A stretch of DNA of 5,723 nucleotides, from NCBI GenBank assembly GCA_049974825.1, contig JBNGDJ010000129.1, positions 1 to 5,723 on the forward strand. Direction: 5' to 3'. Made by a program: the position numbers and the translations under genes. The notes under the pieces were generated by a model, which saw nothing but the letters and a program-made list of their open reading frames with translations, made no database searches and was not told the origin of the DNA. Source of the stretch: JBKHDT01 sp049974825 (lineage in GTDB: Bacteria > Pseudomonadota > Gammaproteobacteria > Halothiobacillales > Halothiobacillaceae). Shown piece by piece: positions 1 through 5,622 of the stretch (position 1 is its first letter; each line of letters begins with the position of its first letter).

Positions 1-19
1 CTGGGAACGAGGGGGAGTA

Positions 20-54
20 GAACGCCTGCCGGGCCTGCTCTGCAGGCCCAGCCA
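20..54 (+). repeat. Hairpin-forming dispersed repeat, copy 1
   Basis: This 35-bp stretch recurs at 3969-4003 in the same orientation with one mismatch; positions 24-54 match 3973-4003 exactly over 31 bp. Its core, 31-49, is a perfect hairpin with 8-bp arms (GGGCCTGC/GCAGGCCC) and a TCT loop. The preceding bases 1-11 (CTGGGAACGAG) resemble the arm of the companion hairpin that is complete at 3951-3971, so the left part of this copy may lie outside the window or be degenerate. The repeat looks like a non-coding intergenic repeat of the REP-like hairpin type, which is my inference from structure and duplication. Confidence 0.75.
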
Positions 55-110
55 CCGAGGCGGGGCAATCCCACCACCGTCGGGCAGGACACCACACCGC
101 CGGCTCGGGG

Positions 111-142
111 AAAATGCCTGCTGCGGCTTCGCCTTGTCAGGC
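111..142 (-). terminator. Possible rho-independent terminator of grxD
   Basis: Read on the minus strand downstream of the glutaredoxin stop, GCCTG and CAGGC arms enclose an inner GGC-GAA-GCC stem-loop and are followed at once by ATTTT. The stem is interrupted by an internal loop and the T-tract is short, so this is a weak intrinsic terminator. A perfect 10-bp palindrome (CCGGCGCCGG, 157-166) lies between the stop codon and this hairpin and may contribute to 3' end structure. Confidence 0.35.
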
Positions 143-169
143 CGGCAGAATCAGATCCGGCGCCGGGTA

Positions 170-520
170 TCAGTCGGCGTTTTCGCTGCCTGCCTCGCCC
201 TCGGCGTTCTTGGTCGCTTCTTCAAGCATGGGCTTGAGCTCGCCGCGCTGGTACAGCTCCATCACGATGTCGTGTCCGCCGATGAGCTCACCATTGACAT
301 AGATCTGCGGGAAGGTGGGCCAGTCCTTGTACCGGGGCAGGTTCTCGAAGATTTCCGGGTCGGCGAGGACATTGACATAGCCGAAGGGCACGTTGCAGGC
401 CTTCATCGCCTCGGCCGTGCGGCTGGAAAAACCACAGGTCGGGAACTGCGGTGTGCCTTTCATGAAGATGAGCACCGGGTTGTCGGTAACGTACTGGTGA
501 ATGCGATCCATGACGTCCAT
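170..520 (-). CDS. grxD: Monothiol glutaredoxin, Grx4/GrxD family
   Basis: A 116-residue cytosolic monothiol glutaredoxin. Proteins of this family bind a glutathione-ligated [2Fe-2S] cluster as a dimer, often with BolA, and pass it to target proteins. The hallmarks are visible: Lys21 in MKGTP, the CGFS active site at residues 29-32 with the single cysteine Cys29, the cis-proline loop WPTFPQ (67-72), the GGHD glutathione-binding segment (81-84), and the ending MELYQRGEL typical of GrxD. The acidic tail matches the E. coli protein, which is also about 115 residues. The frame is open upstream to 691, but I chose the ATG at 518-520 because it gives the family length and the upstream residues resemble no glutaredoxin. 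A second ATG three codons in (509-511) is possible. The ribosome site is weak: GGAG lies 13 nt upstream, with a purine-rich AAGAAAG nearer. The gene is divergent from dnaE2 and appears monocistronic here. Confidence 0.95.
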   Translation of the reverse strand: MDVMDRIHQYVTDNPVLIFMKGTPQFPTCGFSSRTAEAMKACNVPFGYVNVLADPEIFENLPRYKDWPTFPQIYVNGELIGGHDIVMELYQRGELKPMLEEATKNAEGEAGSENAD

Positions 521-596
521 GGGCTTTCTTGTTCTCCGCTGGATGATGTGTGTGTGGCTGGCCGGGCGGCCAGTCAGGTTTTGCTTGAATTTCCCG

Positions 597-624
597 AGTG
601 TAACGGTTGGTCGTAGCGAATCAA
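597..624 (-). promoter_or_regulatory. Probable sigma-70 promoter of grxD
   Basis: On the minus strand, TTGATT (619-624) and TACACT (597-602) are separated by 16 bp; each matches the -35 and -10 consensus at four of six positions. Transcription would start near 590, giving a leader of about 70 nt before the grxD ATG. The leader contains a GC-rich hairpin (CTGGCC-GGGC-GGCCAG, 558-573). Assigned by consensus and position only. Confidence 0.4.
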
Positions 625-653
625 GCCATGGATCGGGCGGTTTGTTCCGGGCG

Positions 654-682
654 TTGCTGTGAATAATGTAATTATTTACAGT
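654..682 (+). promoter_or_regulatory. Candidate dnaE2 promoter overlapping the LexA box
   Basis: TTGCTG (654-659) and TACAGT (677-682) are separated by an optimal 17 bp. The -10 element lies inside the LexA box, so bound LexA would block polymerase. If these elements are used, transcription would begin about 7 nt after the -10, at or next to the A of the start codon at 690, giving a leaderless mRNA. Other AT-rich hexamers nearby, such as TAATGT (664-669), could serve instead and would give a leader of only a few tens of bases. Confidence 0.4.
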
Positions 683-683
683 A
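664..683 (+). promoter_or_regulatory. LexA (SOS) box of dnaE2
   Basis: The 20-bp site reads TACTGTAAATAATTACATTA on the minus strand and matches the E. coli consensus TACTGTATATATATACAGTA at 16 of 20 positions. The core is CTGT-N8-ACAT, one base from the ideal CTGT-N8-ACAG, with an AT-only spacer. It ends 6 bp before the dnaE2 ATG, so it can repress dnaE2 until RecA-stimulated LexA cleavage. The grxD promoter is about 40 bp away on the other side and may not be affected. Confidence 0.85.
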
Positions 684-689
684 TTTGGC

Positions 690-3600
690 ATGTGCTGGGC
701 CGAATTGTTCTGTCAAACCTGTTACAGCTTTCTGGATGCGGCCTCGCAGCCGGAGGAGCTGGTCGCGCGTGCTGCCGAACGTCGCTATCAAGCGCTCGCG
801 ATTACGGATGAATGTTCCCTGGCCGGTGTGGTGAAGGCACATGCGGCCGGCAAGGCCCTGGTCGAGGAGGGTGGGGCGGCTCCGTCGCTGATTGTCGGCA
901 GCCTGTTTCAGCTTGCCGAGGGTGACCGGCTTCTGCTGTTGGTAGCTGACGAGGACGGATATGCCGCGCTCTGCCGGTTGATTACCCGCGCGCGGGGACG
1001 CGAGAAAAAGGGTGACTATCGCCTGGAACGCCCGGATCTGGCGGAACTGGATACCGGCCTGCTGGCAATCTGGCTGGTCGAGCCAGAAGAAAGGCAAGAC
1101 CCCTCGGTTTTGGCCGGGTACTTCCCGGGGCGGTTCTGGATTGGTTGCCCGGCCTGGCAGGACGGGCTGGATACGCAGCGGCAGCAGCGGGCGCATGCAC
1201 TGGCCGTGGAACTGGACCTGCCGGTGGTGGCCGTGGGCGGGGTGCGGATGCATGTGGCGTCGCGCAAGCCGCTGCTGGATGTGATGACGGCCATTCGTCA
1301 TCGCACGACGGTTCAGGAAGCCGGCGCCTGGTTGACACCCAACGCCCGCCGGTTTTTGCGACCCGTGGCCACGCTGCGGTCGTTGTTTCCCGAGTCGTGG
1401 GTGCAAGAGGCCCTGAAGGTGGCCGAGCGTTGCCGGTTCTCGCTGGACAGCCTGCGCTATCGCTATCCAGAGGATGACATTCCGCCGGGCATGACCGGCG
1501 ACGCCCGGTTGCGCGAGCTGACCGAGCAGGGGATGGCGGAACGATGGCCAGGGGGCGTGCCGGAGGCGGTGCGGAAACAGATTGAGCACGAGCTGGCCGT
1601 GATCGCGGAACTGGGTTATGCGGCCTACTTTCTCACGGTGCATGACCTGGTCCGCTTCGCGCGCTCGCGGGGGATTCTCTGCCAGGGACGGGGGTCGGCC
1701 GCCAACTCGGCCGTGTGCTACGCGCTGGGGATCACGGCCGTCAACCCAGCCGAGTCTTCGATGCTGTTCGAGCGTTTCATCTCCCGGGAGCGGGGCGAAC
1801 CGCCGGATATTGACGTGGATTTCGAGCACGAGCGGCGCGAGGAGGTGATCCAGTATCTCTACCAGCGCTATGGCCGTGATCGAGCCGCGCTGGCCGCCTC
1901 CGTGATTACCTATCGGCGTCGTTCGGCATTGCGCGACGTGGGCCGGGCCCTGGGAATTGACGCGGCAGCCATCGACCGGCTGTCTGAAAATCTCTCTTGG
2001 TGGGAGCGCGAGGTGCCTGCAGAACGGCTCGCCGAGGTCGGCCTGGCGCCGGAAGGACGTCAGGCGCGCCTCTGGCTTGAGCTGTCCCGGGCGTTGCAGG
2101 GCTTCCCGCGCCATCTTTCGCAGCATGTGGGCGGCTTCGTCATCGCCCGGGACCAGCTGGTGGATCTCGTTCCGGTGGAGCCGGCCGCCATGGCCGGCAG
2201 AACGGTGATCCAGTGGGACAAGGACGACCTGGATGTCATGGGACTGATGAAGATCGACGTGCTCGCGCTGGGCATGTTGACCGCCCTGAGAAGGGCGCTG
2301 GCGCTGATCGAGCGGCACCGGGGTGAGGCGATGGCGCTGTGGCAGATTCCGCGGGAGGATCCGGCCACCTGGGCCATGATTCAGCGCGCCGACACCGTGG
2401 GCGTGTTCCAGATTGAATCCCGCGCCCAGATGAGCATGTTGCCGCGCCTGCGGCCTCGTCGCTTCCACGATCTGGTCATCGAGATCGCACTGGTGCGTCC
2501 CGGACCCATTCAGGGAGAAATGGTTCACCCCTATCTGCGCCGCCGCGACGGCCTGGAACCGGTGGAATATCCCAGCCCGGAAGTCGAACGGGTGCTGAAG
2601 CGAACCCTCGGCGTGCCGATTTTCCAGGAACAGGTCATCGAGCTGGCCATGGTGGCCGGAGGGTTCACGGCCGGCGAGGCTGACCGGCTGCGTCGGGCGC
2701 TGGGCGCCTGGAAGCGCAAGGGCCAGCTCGAACCATTTCGACAGCGGCTGTTCCAGGGCATGGTGGCACGCGGGTATGCGCCGGAATACGCCGAACGCAT
2801 CTTCCAGCAGATTCTCGGCTTTGGCGAGTATGGTTTTCCGGAATCGCACTCGGCCAGTTTCGCGCTGCTGGCCTACGCTTCTGCCTGGATCAAGTGCCAC
2901 GAGCCGGCCGCGTTTTACTGCGCCCTGCTCAACAGCCAGCCCATGGGATTCTACGGCCCCTCCCAGCTGATCCAGGACGCCCGGCGCCACGGTGTCGAAA
3001 TCCGACCGGTCTGCGTCAACCACAGCCAAGTCGAGTCCTCGCTGGAAGCAGGACAACGCGATGGCACCTTGGCCCTCAGGCTGGGGCTGACCGCCATTCG
3101 CGGGCTGGGGCGAACCGCCGCCGAACGGCTGGTCGCCAGCCGGATGCAGAACGGGGCCTTCGAAAGCGTTCGGGACGTCGCCTTGCGCTGCGGGCTGGAT
3201 CGAAAGCGCATGTCGGCTCTGGCCGATGCAGGCGCCCTGGCCTCGCTGTCGGTGCATCGTCGCCAGGCCTTGTGGGCAGCGCAGGGCGCCGAACGCCTGC
3301 CTGGCTTGCTCGCCCAGGCGCATCCTCCGGAGTCCCGTCCCGTTTTGCCGCCACCGGCAGAAGTTGACGACCTGCGCGCCGATTATCAGCGCCTGGGCCT
3401 GACACTTGGACGGCACCCGCTGGCTCTGCTGCGTCCTCGGCTGGAGCAACGACGAGTACACACCGCCGCCTCCTTGGCGCGTACGCGGCACGGTGCGCAT
3501 GTGACCTATGCGGGCCTGGTGACGACCCGGCAGCGCCCCGGCTCGGCGAACGGCACCGTCTTCCTGACGCTTGAAGACGAAACCGGCCCGGTCAACGTCA

Positions 3601-3776
3601 TCGTCTGGCCAGCAAGGGTGGCGCGCTTTCGACGTGCCGTGACCAGCGGCCGCTTCCTGCAGATCCGCGGACAATGGCAAGTGAGCTCTGGCGTGGCGAA
3701 TCTTGTGGCCGGGTACCTCAGGGATATCAGTGACCTGCTTTCTGAAGTTCCAGCGAGTTCTCGGGATTTCCACTGA
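690..3776 (+). CDS. dnaE2: Error-prone DNA polymerase III alpha-like subunit DnaE2
   Basis: A complete 1028-residue C-family polymerase of the DnaE2 (ImuC) type, the mutagenic translesion polymerase of the SOS response; the usual length is about 1000-1080. Domains in order: degenerate PHP domain (about 1-230) starting WAELFCQTCYSFL; palm/fingers with the GRGSAANSAVCYALGIT motif (333-349); catalytic PDIDVDF with Asp373 and Asp375; third catalytic Asp in KIDVLALGML (Asp523); the DnaE2-like stretches FPRHLSQHVGGFVIA (473-487) and GFPESHSASFALLAY (715-729); helix-hairpin-helix near 798-815; OB fold near 938-1010; and the typical SRDFH end. The PHP HxH metal motif is replaced by FxQ, as is common in DnaE2, so proofreading by this domain is unlikely. 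The start is fixed because TAA at 669-671 is in frame and ATG 690 is the only ATG/GTG/TTG before the conserved N-terminus. No Shine-Dalgarno sequence precedes it. A LexA box lies just upstream. Neither imuA nor imuB is adjacent in this window. Confidence 0.97.
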   Translation: MCWAELFCQTCYSFLDAASQPEELVARAAERRYQALAITDECSLAGVVKAHAAGKALVEEGGAAPSLIVGSLFQLAEGDRLLLLVADEDGYAALCRLITRARGREKKGDYRLERPDLAELDTGLLAIWLVEPEERQDPSVLAGYFPGRFWIGCPAWQDGLDTQRQQRAHALAVELDLPVVAVGGVRMHVASRKPLLDVMTAIRHRTTVQEAGAWLTPNARRFLRPVATLRSLFPESWVQEALKVAERCRFSLDSLRYRYPEDDIPPGMTGDARLRELTEQGMAERWPGGVPEAVRKQIEHELAVIAELGYAAYFLTVHDLVRFARSRGILCQGRGSAANSAVCYALGITAVNPAESSMLFERFISRERGEPPDIDVDFEHERREEVIQYLYQRYGRDRAALAASVITYRRRSALRDVGRALGIDAAAIDRLSENLSWWEREVPAERLAEVGLAPEGRQARLWLELSRALQGFPRHLSQHVGGFVIARDQLVDLVPVEPAAMAGRTVIQWDKDDLDVMGLMKIDVLALGMLTALRRALALIERHRGEAMALWQIPREDPATWAMIQRADTVGVFQIESRAQMSMLPRLRPRRFHDLVIEIALVRPGPIQGEMVHPYLRRRDGLEPVEYPSPEVERVLKRTLGVPIFQEQVIELAMVAGGFTAGEADRLRRALGAWKRKGQLEPFRQRLFQGMVARGYAPEYAERIFQQILGFGEYGFPESHSASFALLAYASAWIKCHEPAAFYCALLNSQPMGFYGPSQLIQDARRHGVEIRPVCVNHSQVESSLEAGQRDGTLALRLGLTAIRGLGRTAAERLVASRMQNGAFESVRDVALRCGLDRKRMSALADAGALASLSVHRRQALWAAQGAERLPGLLAQAHPPESRPVLPPPAEVDDLRADYQRLGLTLGRHPLALLRPRLEQRRVHTAASLARTRHGAHVTYAGLVTTRQRPGSANGTVFLTLEDETGPVNVIVWPARVARFRRAVTSGRFLQIRGQWQVSSGVANLVAGYLRDISDLLSEVPASSRDFH

Positions 3777-3867
3777 CCGTGAAGAAATTGCTCATCCGGC
3801 AACCCGCTGACGGACCAATGCCTGATGTGGCGTCGCCTTGGGGGGGGGCTGCGGAACTACCGCGGCT

Positions 3868-3917
3868 GGGCCGGGCACGGCCCGCAGGCCGGATCAGCAT
3901 CCCCGGTGCGGATCCGG
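3868..3917 (+). repeat. Two adjacent inverted repeats downstream of dnaE2
   Basis: The first hairpin has 6-bp arms GGGCCG (3868-3873) and CGGCCC (3878-3883) around GGCA. The second has 7-bp arms CCGGATC (3889-3895) and GATCCGG (3911-3917), with an inner GCA/TGC pairing. No T-tract follows either, so they are not standard intrinsic terminators, although they may protect or end the dnaE2 transcript. Confidence 0.45.
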
Positions 3918-3950
3918 TAACTACGGCAAAAACCACTCCCACGTCCCTCG

Positions 3951-4003
3951 TTCCCAAGCGGAGCTTGGGAATGCCTGCCGGGCCTGCTCTGCAGGCCCAG
4001 CCA
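3951..4003 (+). repeat. Hairpin-forming dispersed repeat, copy 2 (double hairpin)
   Basis: Two perfect hairpins in a row: 9-bp arms TTCCCAAGC/GCTTGGGAA with loop GGA (3951-3971), then 8-bp arms GGGCCTGC/GCAGGCCC with loop TCT (3980-3998). Positions 3969-4003 repeat 20-54 at the window start with one mismatch. Very short loops and tandem, fully paired arms suggest a mobile or amplified intergenic hairpin repeat. The CTCGTTCCC...GGGAATGC wording resembles repeats I recall from several gammaproteobacterial genomes; that is memory, not a search. Confidence 0.75.
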
Positions 4004-4015
4004 TCGCGGCCGGGT

Positions 4016-4031
4016 CAGCGTTGTTACGCTG
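4016..4031 (+). repeat. Short hairpin between repeat copy 2 and the MITE-like element
   Basis: Perfect 6-bp arms CAGCGT and ACGCTG enclose a TGTT loop. Outside it, ATCG (4003-4006) and CGAT (4032-4035) can add a second short stem across an internal loop. It belongs to the same run of hairpins; its function is unknown. Confidence 0.4.
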
Positions 4032-4042
4032 CGATCTCTACT

Positions 4043-4205
4043 CATATGGAAACCTCGAAAAACCACTTCCCTGTGGTTTTTCGAGGTCGTCCTTCGCGGG
4101 AGACCCGCGAAGGACTCACGCTATTTCAACCGCTTACGCGGTTGACGCGTTGGGGCATCCCTGCCCCAAAGGGCGCCTCGAAAGGTTTTTCGAGGCGCCC
4201 ATATG
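4043..4205. mobile_element. MITE-like 163-bp palindromic element with terminal inverted repeats
   Basis: The ends 4043-4064 and 4184-4205 are inverted repeats of 22 bp matching at 19 positions: both begin CATATGG, differ at three bases (AAA against GCG), then share CCTCGAAAAACC. The immediate flanks are TCTACT (4037-4042) and TCTATT (4206-4211), a 5/6 direct match that could be a decayed target-site duplication. Inside are five perfect hairpins almost back to back: 15-bp arms with a 6-nt loop (4052-4087), 12-bp arms with loop AGA (4089-4115), 8-bp arms with loop TTAC (4126-4145), 8-bp arms with loop TCCC (4150-4169) and 13-bp arms with loop GGTT (4171-4200). Of 149 bases (4052-4200), 112 are paired. 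No protein is encoded. It may instead be a cluster of unrelated hairpin repeats; transposition is inferred, not shown. Confidence 0.5.
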
Positions 4206-4407
4206 TCTATTTGAAAATGTGCTCCTGGAATTTTTGTCCGGAAAAGAACGTCGCCCTTGATCCGCATGAAAATACGGTCTACTTTCTTTCCTGGGTGGCG
4301 CGTCAAGGAAATTCTGACCACGATTCATGACTAACGCGTCAATTCGAGTTGGCATGTGTTTTCGTTGCGAGTTTCTCGGTGGTCGCGCTACGGAATGGAG
4401 GTTTACA

Positions 4408-4413
4408 GGGAGG
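4408..4413 (+). promoter_or_regulatory. Strong ribosome binding site fixing the DUF4124 gene start
   Basis: GGGAGG, within AGGGAGGAAA, lies 7 nt before ATG 4421. It rules in this ATG over the upstream in-frame start at 4349, which has no ribosome site and would put 24 unlike residues in front of the signal peptide. Confidence 0.85.
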
Positions 4414-4420
4414 AAATTCA

Positions 4421-5086
4421 ATGAATGCAGGGTTTGATGTCAACCGGATTGCTCGTCGCGTCGGATGGGGCATGCTGCTGGTATTACTTGGCCTGCCGGC
4501 ACTTGAGGCCGCCGCCCAGAGCGTCTATCGCTGCGAGGGGCCGGACGGGCAGATCACCTTTTCAGATACCCCGTGTCCTTCCGGGCACCAGGCAGAGCGT
4601 CAAACGCTTGAGGCCGACCCCGGCATACCATTCCATGCGTCGCCCCCGTTGCGCCCGCCAGCGAAGACCGGGCACAACGCACCTGACGAGCACGTGCCCG
4701 ACACTTCATCCAGCGAGCCGCCCAAGGCGGCCGATCGCATCCTTCGCTGCGGCAAGTTTTCGTTCCGCGACCTCACGCCGGTAACCGCCGAATTTGTTTC
4801 GGGCTTTGCCGATTACTACGGCAACGTGACCGGTTACGTTGACAAGTACCGCTGTGCCGGCGGGCAGGTTCGTCTTGAAGGACAGTACGGCAGCCGAATC
4901 AACGACCGCGACCTGGGTCGAGAGGCGGCCGGTCACCTGCGCGCCGAAATGCTCGACGGGCGAGTGCTGCGCGGACATGCCGGACGCATTTACGGACCCG
5001 GCCGGGTCAGCCTCGGCAAGTGGTACCGCGGGCAGTTCTGCTTTGGCGACAGTGACGCGGATGTCCACCAGTTTCACTGCCGCTGA
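4421..5086 (+). CDS. Secreted DUF4124 domain-containing protein
   Basis: A 221-residue exported protein of unknown function. Residues 1-32 form a Sec signal peptide: Arg residues at 9, 12 and 13, hydrophobic core GMLLVLLGLPAL, and an Ala-Ala-Ala cleavage site before Gln33. The mature protein begins with a DUF4124 domain (about 34-65): SVYRCEGPDGQITFSDTPCP, with the typical paired cysteines Cys38 and Cys52. Residues 62-105 are Pro-, Ser- and charge-rich and look like a flexible linker. The C-terminal part (about 106-221) is one I do not recognise. It is rich in Gly, Tyr and Arg and has four cysteines (110, 145, 207, 220) that could form two disulfides in the periplasm. DUF4124 is common in proteobacterial envelope proteins but has no assigned activity. 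The gene stands alone, with a hairpin directly after the stop. Confidence 0.88.
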   Translation: MNAGFDVNRIARRVGWGMLLVLLGLPALEAAAQSVYRCEGPDGQITFSDTPCPSGHQAERQTLEADPGIPFHASPPLRPPAKTGHNAPDEHVPDTSSSEPPKAADRILRCGKFSFRDLTPVTAEFVSGFADYYGNVTGYVDKYRCAGGQVRLEGQYGSRINDRDLGREAAGHLRAEMLDGRVLRGHAGRIYGPGRVSLGKWYRGQFCFGDSDADVHQFHCR

Positions 5087-5120
5087 GGCGGTGCTCCAGT
5101 TCCCTGGAGTCCGCACCGCC
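5087..5120 (+). terminator. Terminator-like hairpin after the DUF4124 gene
   Basis: The base after the TGA stop begins a long stem: GGCGGTG (5087-5093) pairs with CACCGCC (5114-5120), and CTCCAG (5094-5099) with CTGGAG (5104-5109) around a TTCC loop, leaving a 4-nt bulge on one side. This gives 13 paired bases. No T-run follows, so termination may need a factor, or the hairpin may stabilise the 3' end. Confidence 0.5.
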
Positions 5121-5513
5121 ACCATCAATCCATAAAGCATCGTTCAAGCATGCATGCCCCGCAAAAAGCTTGTGACCGCACACGATCGGCGCGAGACTCG
5201 TACACTTCGCCCGTTGCTTTTCGCGGCCCGATGCCAAACGGATGTTGCACTCCTCTTGGATCGTCGTTCTGCCTCAAGGCGCCCAGGTGTCATGTTTCCG
5301 TTACTTTCTTGGGTACACTGCCGTTGCCGTCCGCGCTTTCATCGTCGTCATGTTCCGGCGACAGGTTGCGCATGGCGTTAATTGTTGCATCGGCACGAGC
5401 TCTTGATGATGCCCTGATGTGGCCCTGACATTTGGCGCAGCGCGGGAAATCGATAGCACACCAGGATCAGCAGGTTCGGCAGCTTGTCGAGCAGGGCATT
5501 CGTAGTTGTGTAT

Positions 5514-5525
5514 TCAGCGCGCTGA
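5514..5525. repeat. Perfect 12-bp palindrome
   Basis: TCAGCGCGCTGA reads the same on both strands. It lies about 50 bp upstream of the candidate promoter of the last gene and could be a binding site for a dimeric regulator, but a palindrome of this size can arise by chance in GC-rich DNA. Confidence 0.25.
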
Positions 5526-5577
5526 GTGCCTGGCCCCACCTTCCGGGAATCTTAGTACTCGTGCAGCGATTCCCTGC

Positions 5578-5606
5578 TTGATGTGTACTGCGTCAACGTA
5601 TTCAAT
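5578..5606 (+). promoter_or_regulatory. Candidate promoter of the partial 3' gene
   Basis: TTGATG (5578-5583) and TTCAAT (5601-5606) are 17 bp apart, each matching consensus at four of six positions. Transcription would start near 5613, leaving a leader of about 10 nt. Based on consensus only. Confidence 0.3.
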
Positions 5607-5622
5607 AATCAGAAAAAACTAC

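Larger units (their letters stand above)
3777..4420. other. Gene-free, hairpin-rich intergenic region
   Basis: I see no credible gene in these 644 bp. The left part has a run of nine G (3840-3848). From 3868 to 4200 about ten inverted repeats follow each other closely; they are itemised separately. The stretch from 4206 to 4407 is less GC-rich and should hold the promoter of the following DUF4124 gene. The best candidate I can see is TTGATC (4257-4262), 17 bp, TACTTT (4280-4285), which is weak. No hairpin after dnaE2 is followed by a T-tract, so its transcript end is unclear. Confidence 0.7.
5121..5622. other. Stretch with no convincing gene
   Basis: Short open frames occur on both strands (for example 5154-5381 plus and 5378-5539 minus), but none has a ribosome site, a recognisable motif or family-like composition. 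No tRNA- or rRNA-like structure was seen by eye. The stretch could be the remains of a decayed gene or a long regulatory region for the gene starting at 5623. A perfect 12-bp palindrome lies at 5514-5525. Confidence 0.5.

Noticed and set aside
521..691. A 57-residue N-terminal extension of the glutaredoxin
   Set aside because: It covers the promoters and LexA box, resembles no glutaredoxin, and the ATG at 518-520 gives the normal family length.
672..3773. A 1033-codon open frame on the minus strand across all of dnaE2
   Set aside because: Its codons are exactly complementary to dnaE2 codons, so it stays open simply because dnaE2 has no TTA, CTA or TCA codons, as expected at high GC. The translation is low-complexity and has no family features.
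4016..4200. Integron attC sites, CRISPR array or retron RNA as explanation for the hairpins
   Set aside because: The arms are too short and lack paired RYYYAAC/GTTRRRY cores for attC; there are no regularly spaced direct repeats for CRISPR; no reverse transcriptase gene is in the window for a retron.
3779..4330. A 183-codon frame after dnaE2, starting at GTG
   Set aside because: It is translated through the run of perfect hairpins and both repeats, has no ribosome site and no recognisable motif.
4349..4420. A longer start for the DUF4124 protein
   Set aside because: ATG 4421 has a strong ribosome site at good spacing and begins a normal signal peptide; the longer form does not.
4706..5140. 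A 144-codon minus-strand frame over the DUF4124 gene
   Set aside because: It is antisense to a well-supported gene, spans its 3' hairpin and shows no motif.
5154..5381. A 75-codon plus-strand frame
   Set aside because: It has no ribosome site, an Arg/Cys-rich composition typical of a spurious frame in GC-rich DNA, and no known motif.
5378..5539. A 53-codon minus-strand frame with a GTG start
   Set aside because: It has a plausible-looking hydrophobic stretch (LLDKLPNLLILVCY), but no ribosome site, no supporting context and no recognised homology; it could be a gene remnant but cannot be supported.
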